Below are positions 54,601 through 62,655 of a stretch of 64,000 nucleotides of DNA, piece by piece. Source of the DNA: Dyadobacter soli (GTDB lineage: Bacteria; Bacteroidota; Bacteroidia; Cytophagales; Spirosomataceae). The notes under the pieces were generated by a model, which did not search any database, was not told the DNA's origin, and worked only from the letters and a program-made list of their open reading frames with translations. Both the position numbers and the translations under genes were made by a program. The DNA lies in contig NZ_FNAN01000005.1 of assembly GCF_900101885.1 (NCBI RefSeq), forward strand, positions 124,001 through 188,000. Direction: 5' to 3'. Numbering within the stretch: the first letter of the stretch is position 1; every line of letters begins with the position of its first letter.

Positions 54601-55650
54601 AAATTGTTTACCTATTATTATCAGGCAGACTCCGAAAAACCCGGCTATGGGATCGGGCTGGCGCTTTCCAAGAGCATTGTCGAGCAGCACAGTGGCGAGC
54701 TTACCGCAGAGAGCCGTCTCGCGACCGAATCCATGCTTGGTTATACAAAACTGACAATCAGGATGCTACGTGAAAACAGGCATTTTTCTCCCGATCAAAT
54801 TGTTTCGAAAAGGGGCGATTACATTGCCAGCACGTTATCGGAAACGACGGCAATGTTGCCCACCGTGTACGACGGCGTCTTTGCGAAGAAGGCCAATACG
54901 ATCCTGATCATCGAAGACAACGACCAGTTACGCCTGTTTATCAGGGAGCTTTTTGAAGCGGAATTCAACACGTTGGAAGCTGAAAACGGACTTCGGGGCT
55001 TGCAACTTGCAAATGAGCATCTTCCCGACATCGTCCTGTCGGACATTATGATGCCCGATATGAATGGTTTGCAGGTGTGCGGTCACTTGAAAGAGAATAT
55101 TGCAACTTCACATATACCAGTCGTATTACTGACGGCAAGAGCACAGAATCAGCAAATCATCGAAGGGCTGGCCACGGGAGCGGACGACTATCTAATCAAG
55201 CCGTTCGATCCGCGAATTCTCGAATTGAAGATTGGTAATCTAATCCGGCAGCGGGATGATCTTAAAAAACGTTACCAACAGTCGGTCTTGATGGATCAAC
55301 AAGGGAGTGAGCGTATTGCCCGGGACAAAAACGAGGAATTTATCGGCAAACTCAGCTCATTGGTCAAGAGGAATATTTCCGATCGCGACTTTGGGGTCAA
55401 TGAACTAGCTATGCAGATTGGCATGAGTGTATCAGCATTGTATAGAAAGTTGAAGTCTCTTACGGGTATGACTATCAATGAGTTCGTTAAAATAATCCGA
55501 TTTAACGAGGCCAAAAAACTGCTCGATTCGGGAGTTTACAATGTCAGCGAGGTGAGCATTATGATCGGTTTTGAGGACAGCAAGTATTTCAGCACGGAAT
55601 TCAAAAAGATCTTCGGCAAAACGCCAATCGAGACGAAAAGGGGGAGGTGA
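51649..55650 (+). CDS. Hybrid two-component system, paralogue of the one at 35239, TTG start
   Basis: A 1333-residue protein with the same order as its paralogue: signal peptide (ending SSHFVEAQ), propeller blades (QDKQGFMWFATYAGLFRYD), Y_Y_Y domain, TM helix, HisKA with His828 (VSHEIRTHLSLI), HATPase (NLLSNAYKFTPEGG, GYGIGLALSK), receiver with Asp1132 (IVLSDIMMPDMNG) and Lys1184 (YLIKPFD), and AraC HTH (to FGKTPIETKRG). No ATG precedes the signal peptide: the frame opens at 51637 after a stop, the first ATG is at residue 39, and TTG at 51649 is the best start. It transcribes away from the giant GEVED gene and is the most likely regulator of it (inference). It also carries His in place of the usual Pro after HEIRT. 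Confidence 0.92.
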   Translation: MEALFVFCRAVLVVLIICSSHFVEAQAFRNLAGREVGSMSNARGMVQDKQGFMWFATYAGLFRYDSHTLKKYLHNSSDPHSISSDMLNAVFCDSKGDLWVGGTGGLDRYNRETDNFTHVDHNLPNTNPETNNNIYFIAEDRDRRILVGTPFGLNSIKVTKNEIKVTYILHRTFEGLDKDIFSVSQTSQGDFWAGSDNGLVHVPANGDSPRIFRFNSANKSPLINDFRTQYLDERNVIWLGPSSGGIVHFDIATKTFKPMKDFVAPDGGIPVVSCILPDGKGKLWIATHSGLALFDPVDGKAIWYKNQPGNIYSLADNLIQSMCVDRQGGIWLGTYYFGVSNFYPNAPRFLPWPFTVNGISDVRYANSWMGNSRHGKLWVIAKDQKKLHLFDPSDMQSRAFDLNLRPSSDYYYFYIDRDNTLWAAGNTVLTSVNLNSGDYHHYPIAATGSYKELEDGRVHDVLEDSENRFWLIGTFGALLFDKPTGRFKKYNSVTYAHSILEDSKQNIWIGGGDEAFVLKHGAADFEEVATDKSRGGGNFAAVWRLAEDTAGRVWAVTRQGLQSFDHASGKFRLDPKIALSKIEDIQIDKLGYFWLATEAELTRYHPDKKTLQTYGYQDGLPFNGISRPASSVKSTSGILYFTTNKGIFQFSPDQVIARSGTSRLVFTQLRLLDREIKAGDNTGLLARNLDQTRELTMRHNQNIFSISFALLSFPRSERNRYAYRLEGFDNTWTYTGNQSATYMNLPPGDYVFMVKAANGDGYWNKEPLRLKITILPPWWATWYAYLCYILLFASAVYAVTRFLWLRSSFRKENALNQVKLDFFTNVSHEIRTHLSLISGPMQKAFQHAYDGRTVEHYLGYAKNNSDRLLLLINELLDFRKIQSGSVRLQVQEHDVTKMMKSVMAAFEHTAKEKGIETVLVCPDTAVLLWMDMAQMQKVFYNLLSNAYKFTPEGGRVAVRIVEISNEVNITVEDNGKGIQEAHLRKLFTYYYQADSEKPGYGIGLALSKSIVEQHSGELTAESRLATESMLGYTKLTIRMLRENRHFSPDQIVSKRGDYIASTLSETTAMLPTVYDGVFAKKANTILIIEDNDQLRLFIRELFEAEFNTLEAENGLRGLQLANEHLPDIVLSDIMMPDMNGLQVCGHLKENIATSHIPVVLLTARAQNQQIIEGLATGADDYLIKPFDPRILELKIGNLIRQRDDLKKRYQQSVLMDQQGSERIARDKNEEFIGKLSSLVKRNISDRDFGVNELAMQIGMSVSALYRKLKSLTGMTINEFVKIIRFNEAKKLLDSGVYNVSEVSIMIGFEDSKYFSTEFKKIFGKTPIETKRGR

Positions 55651-55664
55651 GTCTAGCGACCTTG

Positions 55665-55877
55665 TCAGAATCCTATGATGTTGAGCGCTAATCCCGCGTA
55701 AAGCCCCGGCCTGCGGCTTTCGTCCATAAGAAATGTGGTGGCTGCGATGAAAACTCCGGGAATATTACCGCACACATTCAAGGGGTTTTGTATACAGCCA
55801 AATAGACGGATGCGATAATCTTCGTCACAAGGAAATGAGGGTTTTTGAGATTCATGGATAAGTAAACAATCTCGTAA
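55665..55877 (-). pseudogene. Possible C-terminal relic of a membrane protein
   Basis: On the minus strand, an open frame without a start codon reads NVCGNIPGVFIAATTFLMDE, then SRRPGLYAGLALNIIGF and a stop. The two hydrophobic stretches joined by a charged turn look like the end of an integral membrane transporter. The frame is closed by a stop upstream near 55878, at the end of the lipoprotein gene. I cannot name the parent family, and a chance ORF is possible. Confidence 0.3.
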
Positions 55878-56306
55878 CTACTCTCGGATGTATTTCTTTG
55901 TTAACAGGCGCGGCGCGCAACCTGAAAATACTACTAGCTCATCATTTGTCTGAAAAATGTTCCAAGCAGTAGGGCAAACCGTACAATCTACAGGCCCACA
56001 TTTCTCGGAAATTTCCCTCGCTGTATCTTTATTTATGACAAACCACTCCCCGTTTACCTGATACGCCTTGGGTGCGCAGCAATTAGGCAAATTCCTAGAA
56101 TCTAGTATAACACCATCGTGCCTAAAACTGACGTTCGATTCTCCGGGGACAGAAACCCATTCTGGTTTGTCATTCACAATTGTTTCTGTGGCCACATATT
56201 TCCAAGTGCCAACAATGCCTTCGATTTCCGGAGCCGGTTTTGGATTATCGCTTTTACAAGCAAAAAAGGCAAACAGGAGTATTGGTGCTAGTACGAGATT
56301 TTTCAT
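55878..56306 (-). CDS. Small lipocalin-like lipoprotein
   Basis: A 142-residue lipoprotein. The lipobox is LFAFFAC with the lipid Cys at residue 17, followed by KSDNPKPAPEIEG and then IVGTWKYVAT, the G-x-W start typical of lipocalin-like (DUF4488/lipocalin_4-type) domains. Several Cys residues in the C-terminal half (NCCAP, KCGPVDCTVCP) could form disulfides or bind a metal. No enzyme motif is visible. The gene stands alone on the minus strand, about 390 bp downstream of tRNA-Leu. Function unknown. Confidence 0.8.
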   Translation of the reverse strand: MKNLVLAPILLFAFFACKSDNPKPAPEIEGIVGTWKYVATETIVNDKPEWVSVPGESNVSFRHDGVILDSRNLPNCCAPKAYQVNGEWFVINKDTAREISEKCGPVDCTVCPTAWNIFQTNDELVVFSGCAPRLLTKKYIRE

Positions 56307-56697
56307 ATTTTGAAGTTTTTAGATAGGATGGGTGTTGATCCGTAATAGTTGGAAACCTTGGAATTCTATTAATCACGGATGTAACGTCCTAAATTTGAAC
56401 TCTTGGCTTGTCGGTGGCTATCAGCGCATAGCATGTCGAACCGGATATATACTTTGGCTTTGATTTGTATCTGGCTGAAAATCAAATTAATAATATATAA
56501 TTTCCCCCTTGGTCTTATCCGCCGGCATGAAAACCTGTTTAGTCCCCATAACCGAAGTCGAACCAAAAGAAAGTTTTTGATTTGATCCGTTTTCGGACTG
56601 ATCCCAAGTTTTTGATATGATCCCCGAAATTCTGAATTGCAATTTTCAGTGATTGTAAATGCAAAAAAGCCCCTCAACTTGCGTTGAAGGGCTTTTG
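56307..56697. other. Intergenic region between lipoprotein and tRNA-Leu
   Basis: A 391-bp region with the tRNA terminator at its right end. At 56544-56564 it carries a 21-bp sequence matching 17 of 21 bases of the tRNA-Leu 3' end (56699-56719), in the same orientation. No gene is supported. Confidence 0.5.
56662..56697 (-). terminator. Terminator of tRNA-Leu
   Basis: On the minus strand AAGCCCTTCAAC and GTTGAGGGGCTT form a hairpin with a short CGCAA-type loop and a following TTTT tract. It starts right after the tRNA 3' end. Its core, AGCCCCTCAA, is shared with the terminator at 22414. Confidence 0.85.
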
Positions 56698-56781
56698 TAC
56701 CCAGAGCCGGAGTCGAACCGGCACGAGTGTAACCTCATTGGTGTTTGAGACCAACGCGTCTACCGATTCCGCCATCTGGGC
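56698..56781 (-). tRNA. tRNA-Leu (anticodon CAA)
   Basis: An 84-nt class II tRNA. The acceptor stem is GCCCAGA/TCTGGGT with discriminator A. The D arm contains AATCGGTAGACGC. The anticodon stem is TTGGT/ACCAA with a CTCAAAC loop, reading CAA. A short variable arm (GAGGTTACACTC region) is followed by the T arm GCCGGTTCGACTCCGGC. The CCA end is not encoded. It lies downstream of the MacB-type permease gene on the same strand and is followed by its own terminator. Confidence 0.95.
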
Positions 56782-56895
56782 ATTCTCTTACTTGTTGGGA
56801 GTGCAAAAGTAGGCAGAAAAAGAGATTAAGCAAGCCTCTGGTGCAAATTTTCGCAAGATTTTTGTGAGAAAATTCCGGGAGCGTTGCTAACACGC

Positions 56896-58140
56896 TTATT
56901 CATAGCGCAATGCCTCGATAGGGTCCAGGCGCGATGCTTTGATCGCCGGGTAAATGCCCGAGAGCACGCCTACCATCACGCATATTGCAATGCCGACGGC
57001 CATCCATAACCATGGTACCACAAAGGTGCTTGTTTCGCTGATAAGACTGGTAATGGAGTTTCCGACGATGATGCCGAGAATCAAGCCGCCGATGCCGCCG
57101 AGGATGCAAACGACGATGGCTTCGATCAGGAATTGCATGCGGATCACGCGCGGCGTTGCGCCGAGGGATTTACGGATGCCTATTTCACGGGTCCGTTCGG
57201 TAACGGAAACGAGCATGATGTTCATCAATGCAATAGACGCGCCGAGGAGCGTAACGGTGCCGATCACGAAGCCGCCGATGCGGAGGTAACCGCTGACTTC
57301 CGCAAAATCTTTCACCATGGCATCTGCCCGGTCGATGGTAAACGAATCTTCTTTGCCAAGTTCGTCGCCACGGATGCGGCGCATCATGCCGCGCGCTTCT
57401 TCTACGATTAGGTCGCCATCGGCAACATTGGGAGCCGAGGCGGTGATATTGTAGGTAAGTGTGCGGTTGGCGGCGAGGCCGCGGCCGTTTTCGAGGGGAA
57501 TGAGAATGAGCCGGTCGGAGTTGTTGTCACCTCCCAGCGAGCCCTTTTTATCGAGCACACCTATCACTTTATACCGGCTGCCCATGAATGTAATTTCTTT
57601 ATTGATCGGGTCGCCGCGCTCGAAAAGCTTGCGCGCAATTTCCTGACCCAAAACTGCAACATTCAGCGATTTTTCGAGGTCATTCTTGTCGAGATTCCGG
57701 CCCAGGGCGATTTTGTAGCCGTTAATGCCCAGGTACTGGTCGTCCGAACCGACGACATTGCTGTTCGGGTTGGTTTTGTTGCTCCGGTAGTTGACCTGCA
57801 CTGCACCGGCAATATTGGCCGAAAGGGAAGCGGTAGCCTGGTAGGTGGCTTTGAATTTGTCGGCGAATGCTTTGGCCTGGCGGTAGGTAATGGTCGTGTA
57901 TTGTTTGCTCCGGCGGCCGCCGCTGCGGAACTCGTCGTCGTCGTGGTTGCGGACGGTGAAAGTATTGGCGCCAAGGTCGGCGAAGCTGCTGTTGACGGAG
58001 CCCTGAATGCCGTCAATGGCCGTGAGAATGCCCACGAGAGAGGTAATGCCGATGGCGATGATCATGGCCGTCAGCACGGTGCGCAGGAGGTTACTTTGGA
58101 TCGAACGCAGGCCTTCTTCGATGTTTTCGCGTATAATCAT
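56896..58140 (-). CDS. MacB-type ABC transporter permease (FtsX family)
   Basis: A 414-residue permease with the four-helix MacB layout: an N-terminal helix (about residues 20-44; LLRTVLTAMIIAIGITSLVG), a MacB periplasmic core domain (about 45-260), and three C-terminal helices in the FtsX domain (about 285-400). Conserved FtsX features include MNIMLVSVTERTREIGIRKS, LGATPRVI, and the end RLDPIEALRYE. MacB proteins couple an ATPase to a periplasmic adaptor for export or mechanotransmission. No ATPase is on its strand, but adaptor, channel and ATPase genes start about 1.6 kb away on the other strand, and it may work with them (inference). Confidence 0.92.
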   Translation of the reverse strand: MIIRENIEEGLRSIQSNLLRTVLTAMIIAIGITSLVGILTAIDGIQGSVNSSFADLGANTFTVRNHDDDEFRSGGRRSKQYTTITYRQAKAFADKFKATYQATASLSANIAGAVQVNYRSNKTNPNSNVVGSDDQYLGINGYKIALGRNLDKNDLEKSLNVAVLGQEIARKLFERGDPINKEITFMGSRYKVIGVLDKKGSLGGDNNSDRLILIPLENGRGLAANRTLTYNITASAPNVADGDLIVEEARGMMRRIRGDELGKEDSFTIDRADAMVKDFAEVSGYLRIGGFVIGTVTLLGASIALMNIMLVSVTERTREIGIRKSLGATPRVIRMQFLIEAIVVCILGGIGGLILGIIVGNSITSLISETSTFVVPWLWMAVGIAICVMVGVLSGIYPAIKASRLDPIEALRYE

Positions 58141-58309
58141 GGCATTTAATGCTGGCGCACCAGAAACAGGGTTTGGTCGTTAGTAATGAAGTCCGAATGA
58201 TGTCCCCGGAGAGTCCGAACGTATAAAACCGGTATAGGTTTTGTGGTAGATTTCGGAACGTGACGGTTTCTTTATTATATTTAATCTTTACCTGAATGTA
58301 AAACTGCGC

Positions 58310-59596
58310 ATGAAAGTCGAAAGAATCAAACCAGTGATACGCCTCTATATCCCGCTCGTCATTTTTTTGATCGGCTCGCTGAACGCGATGGCAAACCGCC
58401 TGCTGATCCCGATGGACGAGTCGCAAAAGAACCATTTGAAGGCTTACGGCATATCTTACTGGATACTGAAAAATTATGAAATGGAAATGGACTGGCTCCT
58501 CAATTACCGGGGCGGCAGTTTCATGGTGGCTTATAACCAGCAGTTTGCATCGGAAATGACGGTTCGCGGCGTGAGCTTCGAGGTGATTTCGGAAGGGCAG
58601 GCCGGGCAGATACTGAACCAGATCAGCGCGCCGGACGTGAACATGGATGCCGTGAAACTGCAAAAAGCACCCCGCATTGCGGTGTATTCTCCCAAATCCA
58701 AACTACCCTGGGATGATGCGGTGACGCTGGTGCTAACCTATGCAGAGATTCCTTACGACGTCGTGTACGACGATGAAGTTTTGAATAACAAGCTGCCTGA
58801 ATACGATTGGCTGCATTTGCACCATGAAGATTTTACCGGTCAGTTTGGTAAATTTTTCCAATACAAAGATTATCCCTGGTACCGCGAGCAGAAAAAGGAA
58901 GCAGAGGAAACGGCTACCAAGTTCAGCTTTAATAATGTGCCGCAAATGAAGCTGGCGGTCGCTAAACGGATCTCCGAGTTCGTGACCGGGGGCGGTTATA
59001 TGTTTGCGATGTGCAATGCGACGGATACATTCGACATTGCGCTTGCCGCCGACGGCGTGGATATCGTGGATGCGATGTATGACGGAACGCCCGCCGACCC
59101 TTCCGCGAACGGAAAGCTGAATTACAGCAATTCATTTGCATTCCAGGATTTCAAAACGATCCCGTATCCTTACGAAATCGAATTTTCGGATATTGATAAC
59201 CAGCCCGACGAGCGGGGTGTGATCGAGTCGAACGACTTTTTCTCGCTCTTCCAGTTTTCGGCCAAATGGGACCCGGTACCGAGCATGCTCACGCAAAATC
59301 ACCAGACCATTATCAAAGGTTTTCTGGGCCAAACCACTGCATTCAAAAACCGGTTGATCAAACCCGAGGTAATCATTCTCGCGGAGAATAAAAATGCCAA
59401 GGAGGCGCGTTACATTCACAGCACGCACGGCAAAGGCTTCTTCACATTCTACGGCGGCCACGATCCCGAGGACTACCAGCACCGGGTAGGCGAGGAGCCC
59501 ACCGATTTGAACCTGCATCCCAACTCGGCAGGCTACCGTTTGATCCTGAATAACATCCTTTTCCCCGCAGCAAAAAAGAAAAAGCTGAAAACCTGA
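58310..59596 (+). CDS. Conserved Bacteroidota protein usually labelled asparagine synthetase B
   Basis: A 428-residue exported protein with an N-terminal signal/anchor helix (about residues 8-28). It matches a conserved Bacteroidota family: LLIPMDESQKNHLKAYGISY near the start, then DWLLNYRGGSFM, RIAVYSPKSKLPWDDAVTLV, YDWLHLHHEDFTGQ, GGGYMFAMCNATDTFDIALA and FYGGHDPEDYQH. In databases it is often called asparagine synthetase B, but it has neither the N-terminal Cys of a class II glutaminase nor an ATP-pyrophosphatase SGGxDS loop. The GGGYMFAMC segment recalls a glutamine-amidotransferase-like (class I) fold. The substrate is unknown. It is divergent from the MacB permease and is followed by its own terminator. 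Confidence 0.85.
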   Translation: MKVERIKPVIRLYIPLVIFLIGSLNAMANRLLIPMDESQKNHLKAYGISYWILKNYEMEMDWLLNYRGGSFMVAYNQQFASEMTVRGVSFEVISEGQAGQILNQISAPDVNMDAVKLQKAPRIAVYSPKSKLPWDDAVTLVLTYAEIPYDVVYDDEVLNNKLPEYDWLHLHHEDFTGQFGKFFQYKDYPWYREQKKEAEETATKFSFNNVPQMKLAVAKRISEFVTGGGYMFAMCNATDTFDIALAADGVDIVDAMYDGTPADPSANGKLNYSNSFAFQDFKTIPYPYEIEFSDIDNQPDERGVIESNDFFSLFQFSAKWDPVPSMLTQNHQTIIKGFLGQTTAFKNRLIKPEVIILAENKNAKEARYIHSTHGKGFFTFYGGHDPEDYQHRVGEEPTDLNLHPNSAGYRLILNNILFPAAKKKKLKT

Positions 59597-59639
59597 CGAA
59601 AAGTTAACAGCGTAAGAAAAGCGTTTGAAATCACACCGA

Positions 59640-59665
59640 CCGTGCGTTATCGCACGGTTTTTTGT
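59640..59665 (+). terminator. Terminator after the conserved exported protein
   Basis: CCGTGCG and CGCACGG with a TTAT loop, followed by TTTTTTG. A compact, strong hairpin 44 bp after the stop. Confidence 0.9.
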
Positions 59666-59784
59666 TTTTGTATTTTAATGTAATGTATTGATTATCATTG
59701 TGTTAAACATTGGCACGGATTTCGGATAAATGAAGGTGTATTAGCCATGAATTTTTCCACTTGAAAACCTCCAATCAAACCCAC

Positions 59785-61029
59785 ATGGATCGGGAAATTG
59801 CACCGGAATATGTCAAGCAAACGCGTAACCGTCGATGGGTGCTCATCGGCGCCGTGGCAATAGGGCTGGCAGTCCTGTTTTACTTTTTCAAAGAATCACT
59901 TTCCAGCACGCTCGAAAGTGCCCGAATTCGCACCGGCACCGTAGAGACCGGCGATGTCGAAAACACGCTTACCGCCTCGGGCGAAATTATTCCCGCTTAC
60001 GAGCAGATCTTCACGAGCCCGATCCGCGCGAGTATCAAGCGCATTCTCCTCACGCCCGGTACCCGCGTGCAGCCGGGCCAGCCTATCGTGGAGCTGGATA
60101 AGTCACTGACCGAAATCGAATTTGAACGCTACAAGGACCAGCTAGAACTGAAAAAGAACGGTATCGATCAGCTTCGGATGAAGTTGAACAAGGATTTGTA
60201 CGATGCCGAGATTAATGACAAGATCAAATCTTTGAATATCAATAAGCTAAAAGCAGATTTTGAAGATGCCAAACGGCTCCAAAAAGTAGGCGGCGGGACC
60301 GTCGAGGACATTACCCGTGCCGAGAATGCATTGAAAATCGCCGAACTCGAAAAGGGGCAGCTCGAAAACGACCTGAAATATAACCGCGAATCGATGGGGG
60401 CGAGCCTGCGGGAGACCGAACTCGGTGCGCAGATCGAAGGTAAAAATTTGCAGGAATTGCAGCATAAACTTAAAATGGCCGACATCGTGGCCGATCGCCC
60501 AGGCGTGCTTACGTGGGTGAACGAGAATATCGGTTCGTCGGTAAATGAGGGCGAAATGCTGGCCAAAGTAGCTGATCTGGGCAGTTTTCGCGTGGAAGGA
60601 AGTTGTTCCGATGTGTATGCCGAACAGGTGAAAGCCGGGCTGGGTGCTATCATCAAAATCAATGAGACGCAGCTCCGGGGCGTGATAACGCAGGTGAAAC
60701 CCGCCGTGAAAGATGGCGTGATCGGTTTCACGATCCAGCTTGAAAATGCCCGGAATGAGTCGCTGAGGCCAAATATGAAGGTGGAAGTGTATGTAGTGAC
60801 GAGCAAAAGTGCCAAAACTTTGCGCGTTGCAAACGGCCCGGCGTTTAACGGCAAGCGCAGCCAGTATGTGTATGTGCTTGAAAACAATGTGGCCCGCAGG
60901 CGACAGGTCGAAACCGGGCTTTCCAATTTCGATTATGTCGAGATAAAAAGCGGTCTGAAAGCGGGGGAGAAGGTGATCCTGACCAATATGAATGAGTACG
61001 AACATCTGGAAGAGCTAACCATTCAATGA
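59785..61029 (+). CDS. MacA/HlyD-type periplasmic efflux adaptor
   Basis: A 414-residue membrane-fusion protein. One N-terminal TM helix (about residues 21-41) is followed by a barrel-sandwich half (TASGEIIPAYEQIFTSP), a long coiled-coil hairpin (about 110-240; rich in K, E and L), the second lipoyl half (ADIVADRPGVLTWVNENIGS) and a beta-barrel with C-terminal proximal domain (VYVLENNVARRRQVETGLSN). I chose the ATG at 59785; a TTG at 59761 in the same frame would add eight residues. The TolC-like gene overlaps its stop by four bases (ATGA), so the two are coupled. It should join the inner-membrane ABC pump to the outer-membrane channel. Confidence 0.92.
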   Translation: MDREIAPEYVKQTRNRRWVLIGAVAIGLAVLFYFFKESLSSTLESARIRTGTVETGDVENTLTASGEIIPAYEQIFTSPIRASIKRILLTPGTRVQPGQPIVELDKSLTEIEFERYKDQLELKKNGIDQLRMKLNKDLYDAEINDKIKSLNINKLKADFEDAKRLQKVGGGTVEDITRAENALKIAELEKGQLENDLKYNRESMGASLRETELGAQIEGKNLQELQHKLKMADIVADRPGVLTWVNENIGSSVNEGEMLAKVADLGSFRVEGSCSDVYAEQVKAGLGAIIKINETQLRGVITQVKPAVKDGVIGFTIQLENARNESLRPNMKVEVYVVTSKSAKTLRVANGPAFNGKRSQYVYVLENNVARRRQVETGLSNFDYVEIKSGLKAGEKVILTNMNEYEHLEELTIQ

Positions 61030-62474
61030 TTATGAAACAGCTTTTCCTCTGGATTTTTGTAATGCTTTCCGGCACCGTTTTCGCGCAAACACGCAAGCTG
61101 ACGCTCGAAGAAGTGGTGCAGCAATCAAAGGAGCAATCCATCGCCTCCAAACAGGCTGTGACGCAAAAAAAGACCAATTATTGGCAGTTTCGTTCGTTCC
61201 AGGCCGATTACAAACCGCAACTGAGCCTTCTCGGCACGGTACCTGGTTTTACGCGGTCCTACATCGAGGTCGAACAGCCCGACGGTACCGTTTCATTCCA
61301 GCCGGTTTCAAAGAACAACTCCATTCTCAGCTTGTCGCTCAGCCAGAACATTGCCATGACCGGCGGTACCGTTTACGTGCAGCAGCAAATGCAGCGGTTC
61401 GACGATTTTCAGCGCGATGTGACGCGCTATAATGGCATTCCGTTTGAAATAGGTATTAAACAGCCGCTGTTCCAGTTCAATCCCCTCAAATGGGATCGCA
61501 AGATTTCGCCGCTGAAATACCAGGAGGGTAACCAGCAATACATTCAGTCGATGGAGCAGGTGGCGCTGGATGCCAGCAGTTACTATTTCGACCTGCTGGT
61601 GGCGCAGGTTAATTTGCAGATCGCCGAGAAGAACCGGAGCAACAATGACACGCTCTTCAAGATCGCCAGGCACAAGCTGGAATTAGGTAAAATATCTCAA
61701 AACGACCTCTTGCAGCTGCAAATGGGATTGCTTACTGCGCAAAAAGACCTTGCTTCCGCCCAGCAGTCGGCAGCGGTAGCATCGCTCAAACTGAAAATGT
61801 ACATGGGCACACGCGATGAGCGCGAACTGGAACTGGCCATTCCGGCGGAAGCCGGTGAATTCGCGATCAATCCTCAAATCGCCCTCGACGAGGCATTTGC
61901 GAACCGCTCAGCCTCGGTGGCATTCCGGCGAAGGCTCCTCGAAGCCGAACGCGATGTGGAGAATGCCCGGCGTACCAACGGCCTCAATGCAACGCTGAAT
62001 GCGACATTCGGCCTGTCCAACCAGGGTAATCTCCCGCGCGACGTGTATGTGAGCCCGCAGGACCGCGAGTTTGTAGAACTGCAACTGACATTGCCCATTC
62101 TCACCTGGGGCCGCAACAAAGCGCAAACGGAAGTCGCCCGCGCCGCACGGGAATTCGCGCAGCAGTCGGTGGAGCAGGATAAGCTTACCTTTGAACAGGA
62201 AATTTTCACCCAGGTGACCCTTTTACAAATGCTCCAAAAGCAGGTAAAACTCACGCAGGTAGCCGACGGCATTGCCGCCGACCGTTACCAGATCGCCAAA
62301 GAGCGTTTCATCCTGAGCGACCTCAGCGTAACCGACCTCGGCATCGCCACCCAGGAAAAAGACATCGCCCGCCGCGACTACATCCTCGCATTACGCGATT
62401 ACTGGCAGGCGTATTACAGCCTGCGGCTGCTGACGCTGTTTGACTTTGAGCTGGGGAGGAAGATCGCATATTGA
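61026..62474 (+). CDS. TolC-family outer-membrane efflux channel
   Basis: A 482-residue protein with a signal peptide (MIMKQLFLWIFVMLSGTVFA, cleaved before QTRKL). Two OEP repeats form alpha-helical barrel hairpins (KLTLEEVVQQSKEQSIASKQ ... and from about residue 290), joined by beta strands such as SILSLSLSQNIAMTGGTVYV and VELQLTLPILTWGRNKAQTE. It overlaps the adaptor gene by four bases; ATG at 61032 is an alternative start. The stop codon TGA falls within the first bases of a GC-rich inverted-repeat element. Together with the adaptor and the following ATPase and permease it makes a tripartite efflux system. Confidence 0.92.
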   Translation: MIMKQLFLWIFVMLSGTVFAQTRKLTLEEVVQQSKEQSIASKQAVTQKKTNYWQFRSFQADYKPQLSLLGTVPGFTRSYIEVEQPDGTVSFQPVSKNNSILSLSLSQNIAMTGGTVYVQQQMQRFDDFQRDVTRYNGIPFEIGIKQPLFQFNPLKWDRKISPLKYQEGNQQYIQSMEQVALDASSYYFDLLVAQVNLQIAEKNRSNNDTLFKIARHKLELGKISQNDLLQLQMGLLTAQKDLASAQQSAAVASLKLKMYMGTRDERELELAIPAEAGEFAINPQIALDEAFANRSASVAFRRRLLEAERDVENARRTNGLNATLNATFGLSNQGNLPRDVYVSPQDREFVELQLTLPILTWGRNKAQTEVARAAREFAQQSVEQDKLTFEQEIFTQVTLLQMLQKQVKLTQVADGIAADRYQIAKERFILSDLSVTDLGIATQEKDIARRDYILALRDYWQAYYSLRLLTLFDFELGRKIAY

Positions 62475-62625
62475 CCGCCGACGGCCGACCGCTGACCGCC
62501 GATCGCGATCATAGTGTTGATTTTTAATTAAGTGATTAAAGAACAAAGAAAAGACAGGACCAGACACGATTCCCTAATGTAACAGACAACTTGTCGGCGG
62601 TCGGTGGTCGGCCGTCGGCGGTCAA
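62471..62625. repeat. REPIN-like inverted-repeat element A
   Basis: A left arm at 62471-62502 and an inverted right arm at 62594-62625 match at about 29 of 32 positions, sharing TTGACCGCCGACGGCCGACC exactly. They enclose about 90 bp of AT-rich sequence. Each arm has internal GACCGCCGA repeats. The element starts on the TolC gene's stop codon. A second, related element lies after the ATPase gene. Confidence 0.75.
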
Positions 62626-62655
62626 TAAACAAAAAACATCCAACATACCCGTGCC

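Noticed and set aside
58310-59596. A true asparagine synthetase.
   Set aside because: No N-terminal catalytic Cys of the glutaminase domain and no SGGxDS ATP-pyrophosphatase loop; the exported N-terminus also argues against it.
60168-61005. Two 252-codon minus-strand frames opposite the adaptor gene.
   Set aside because: Antisense shadows of the coiled-coil coding region; no motifs.
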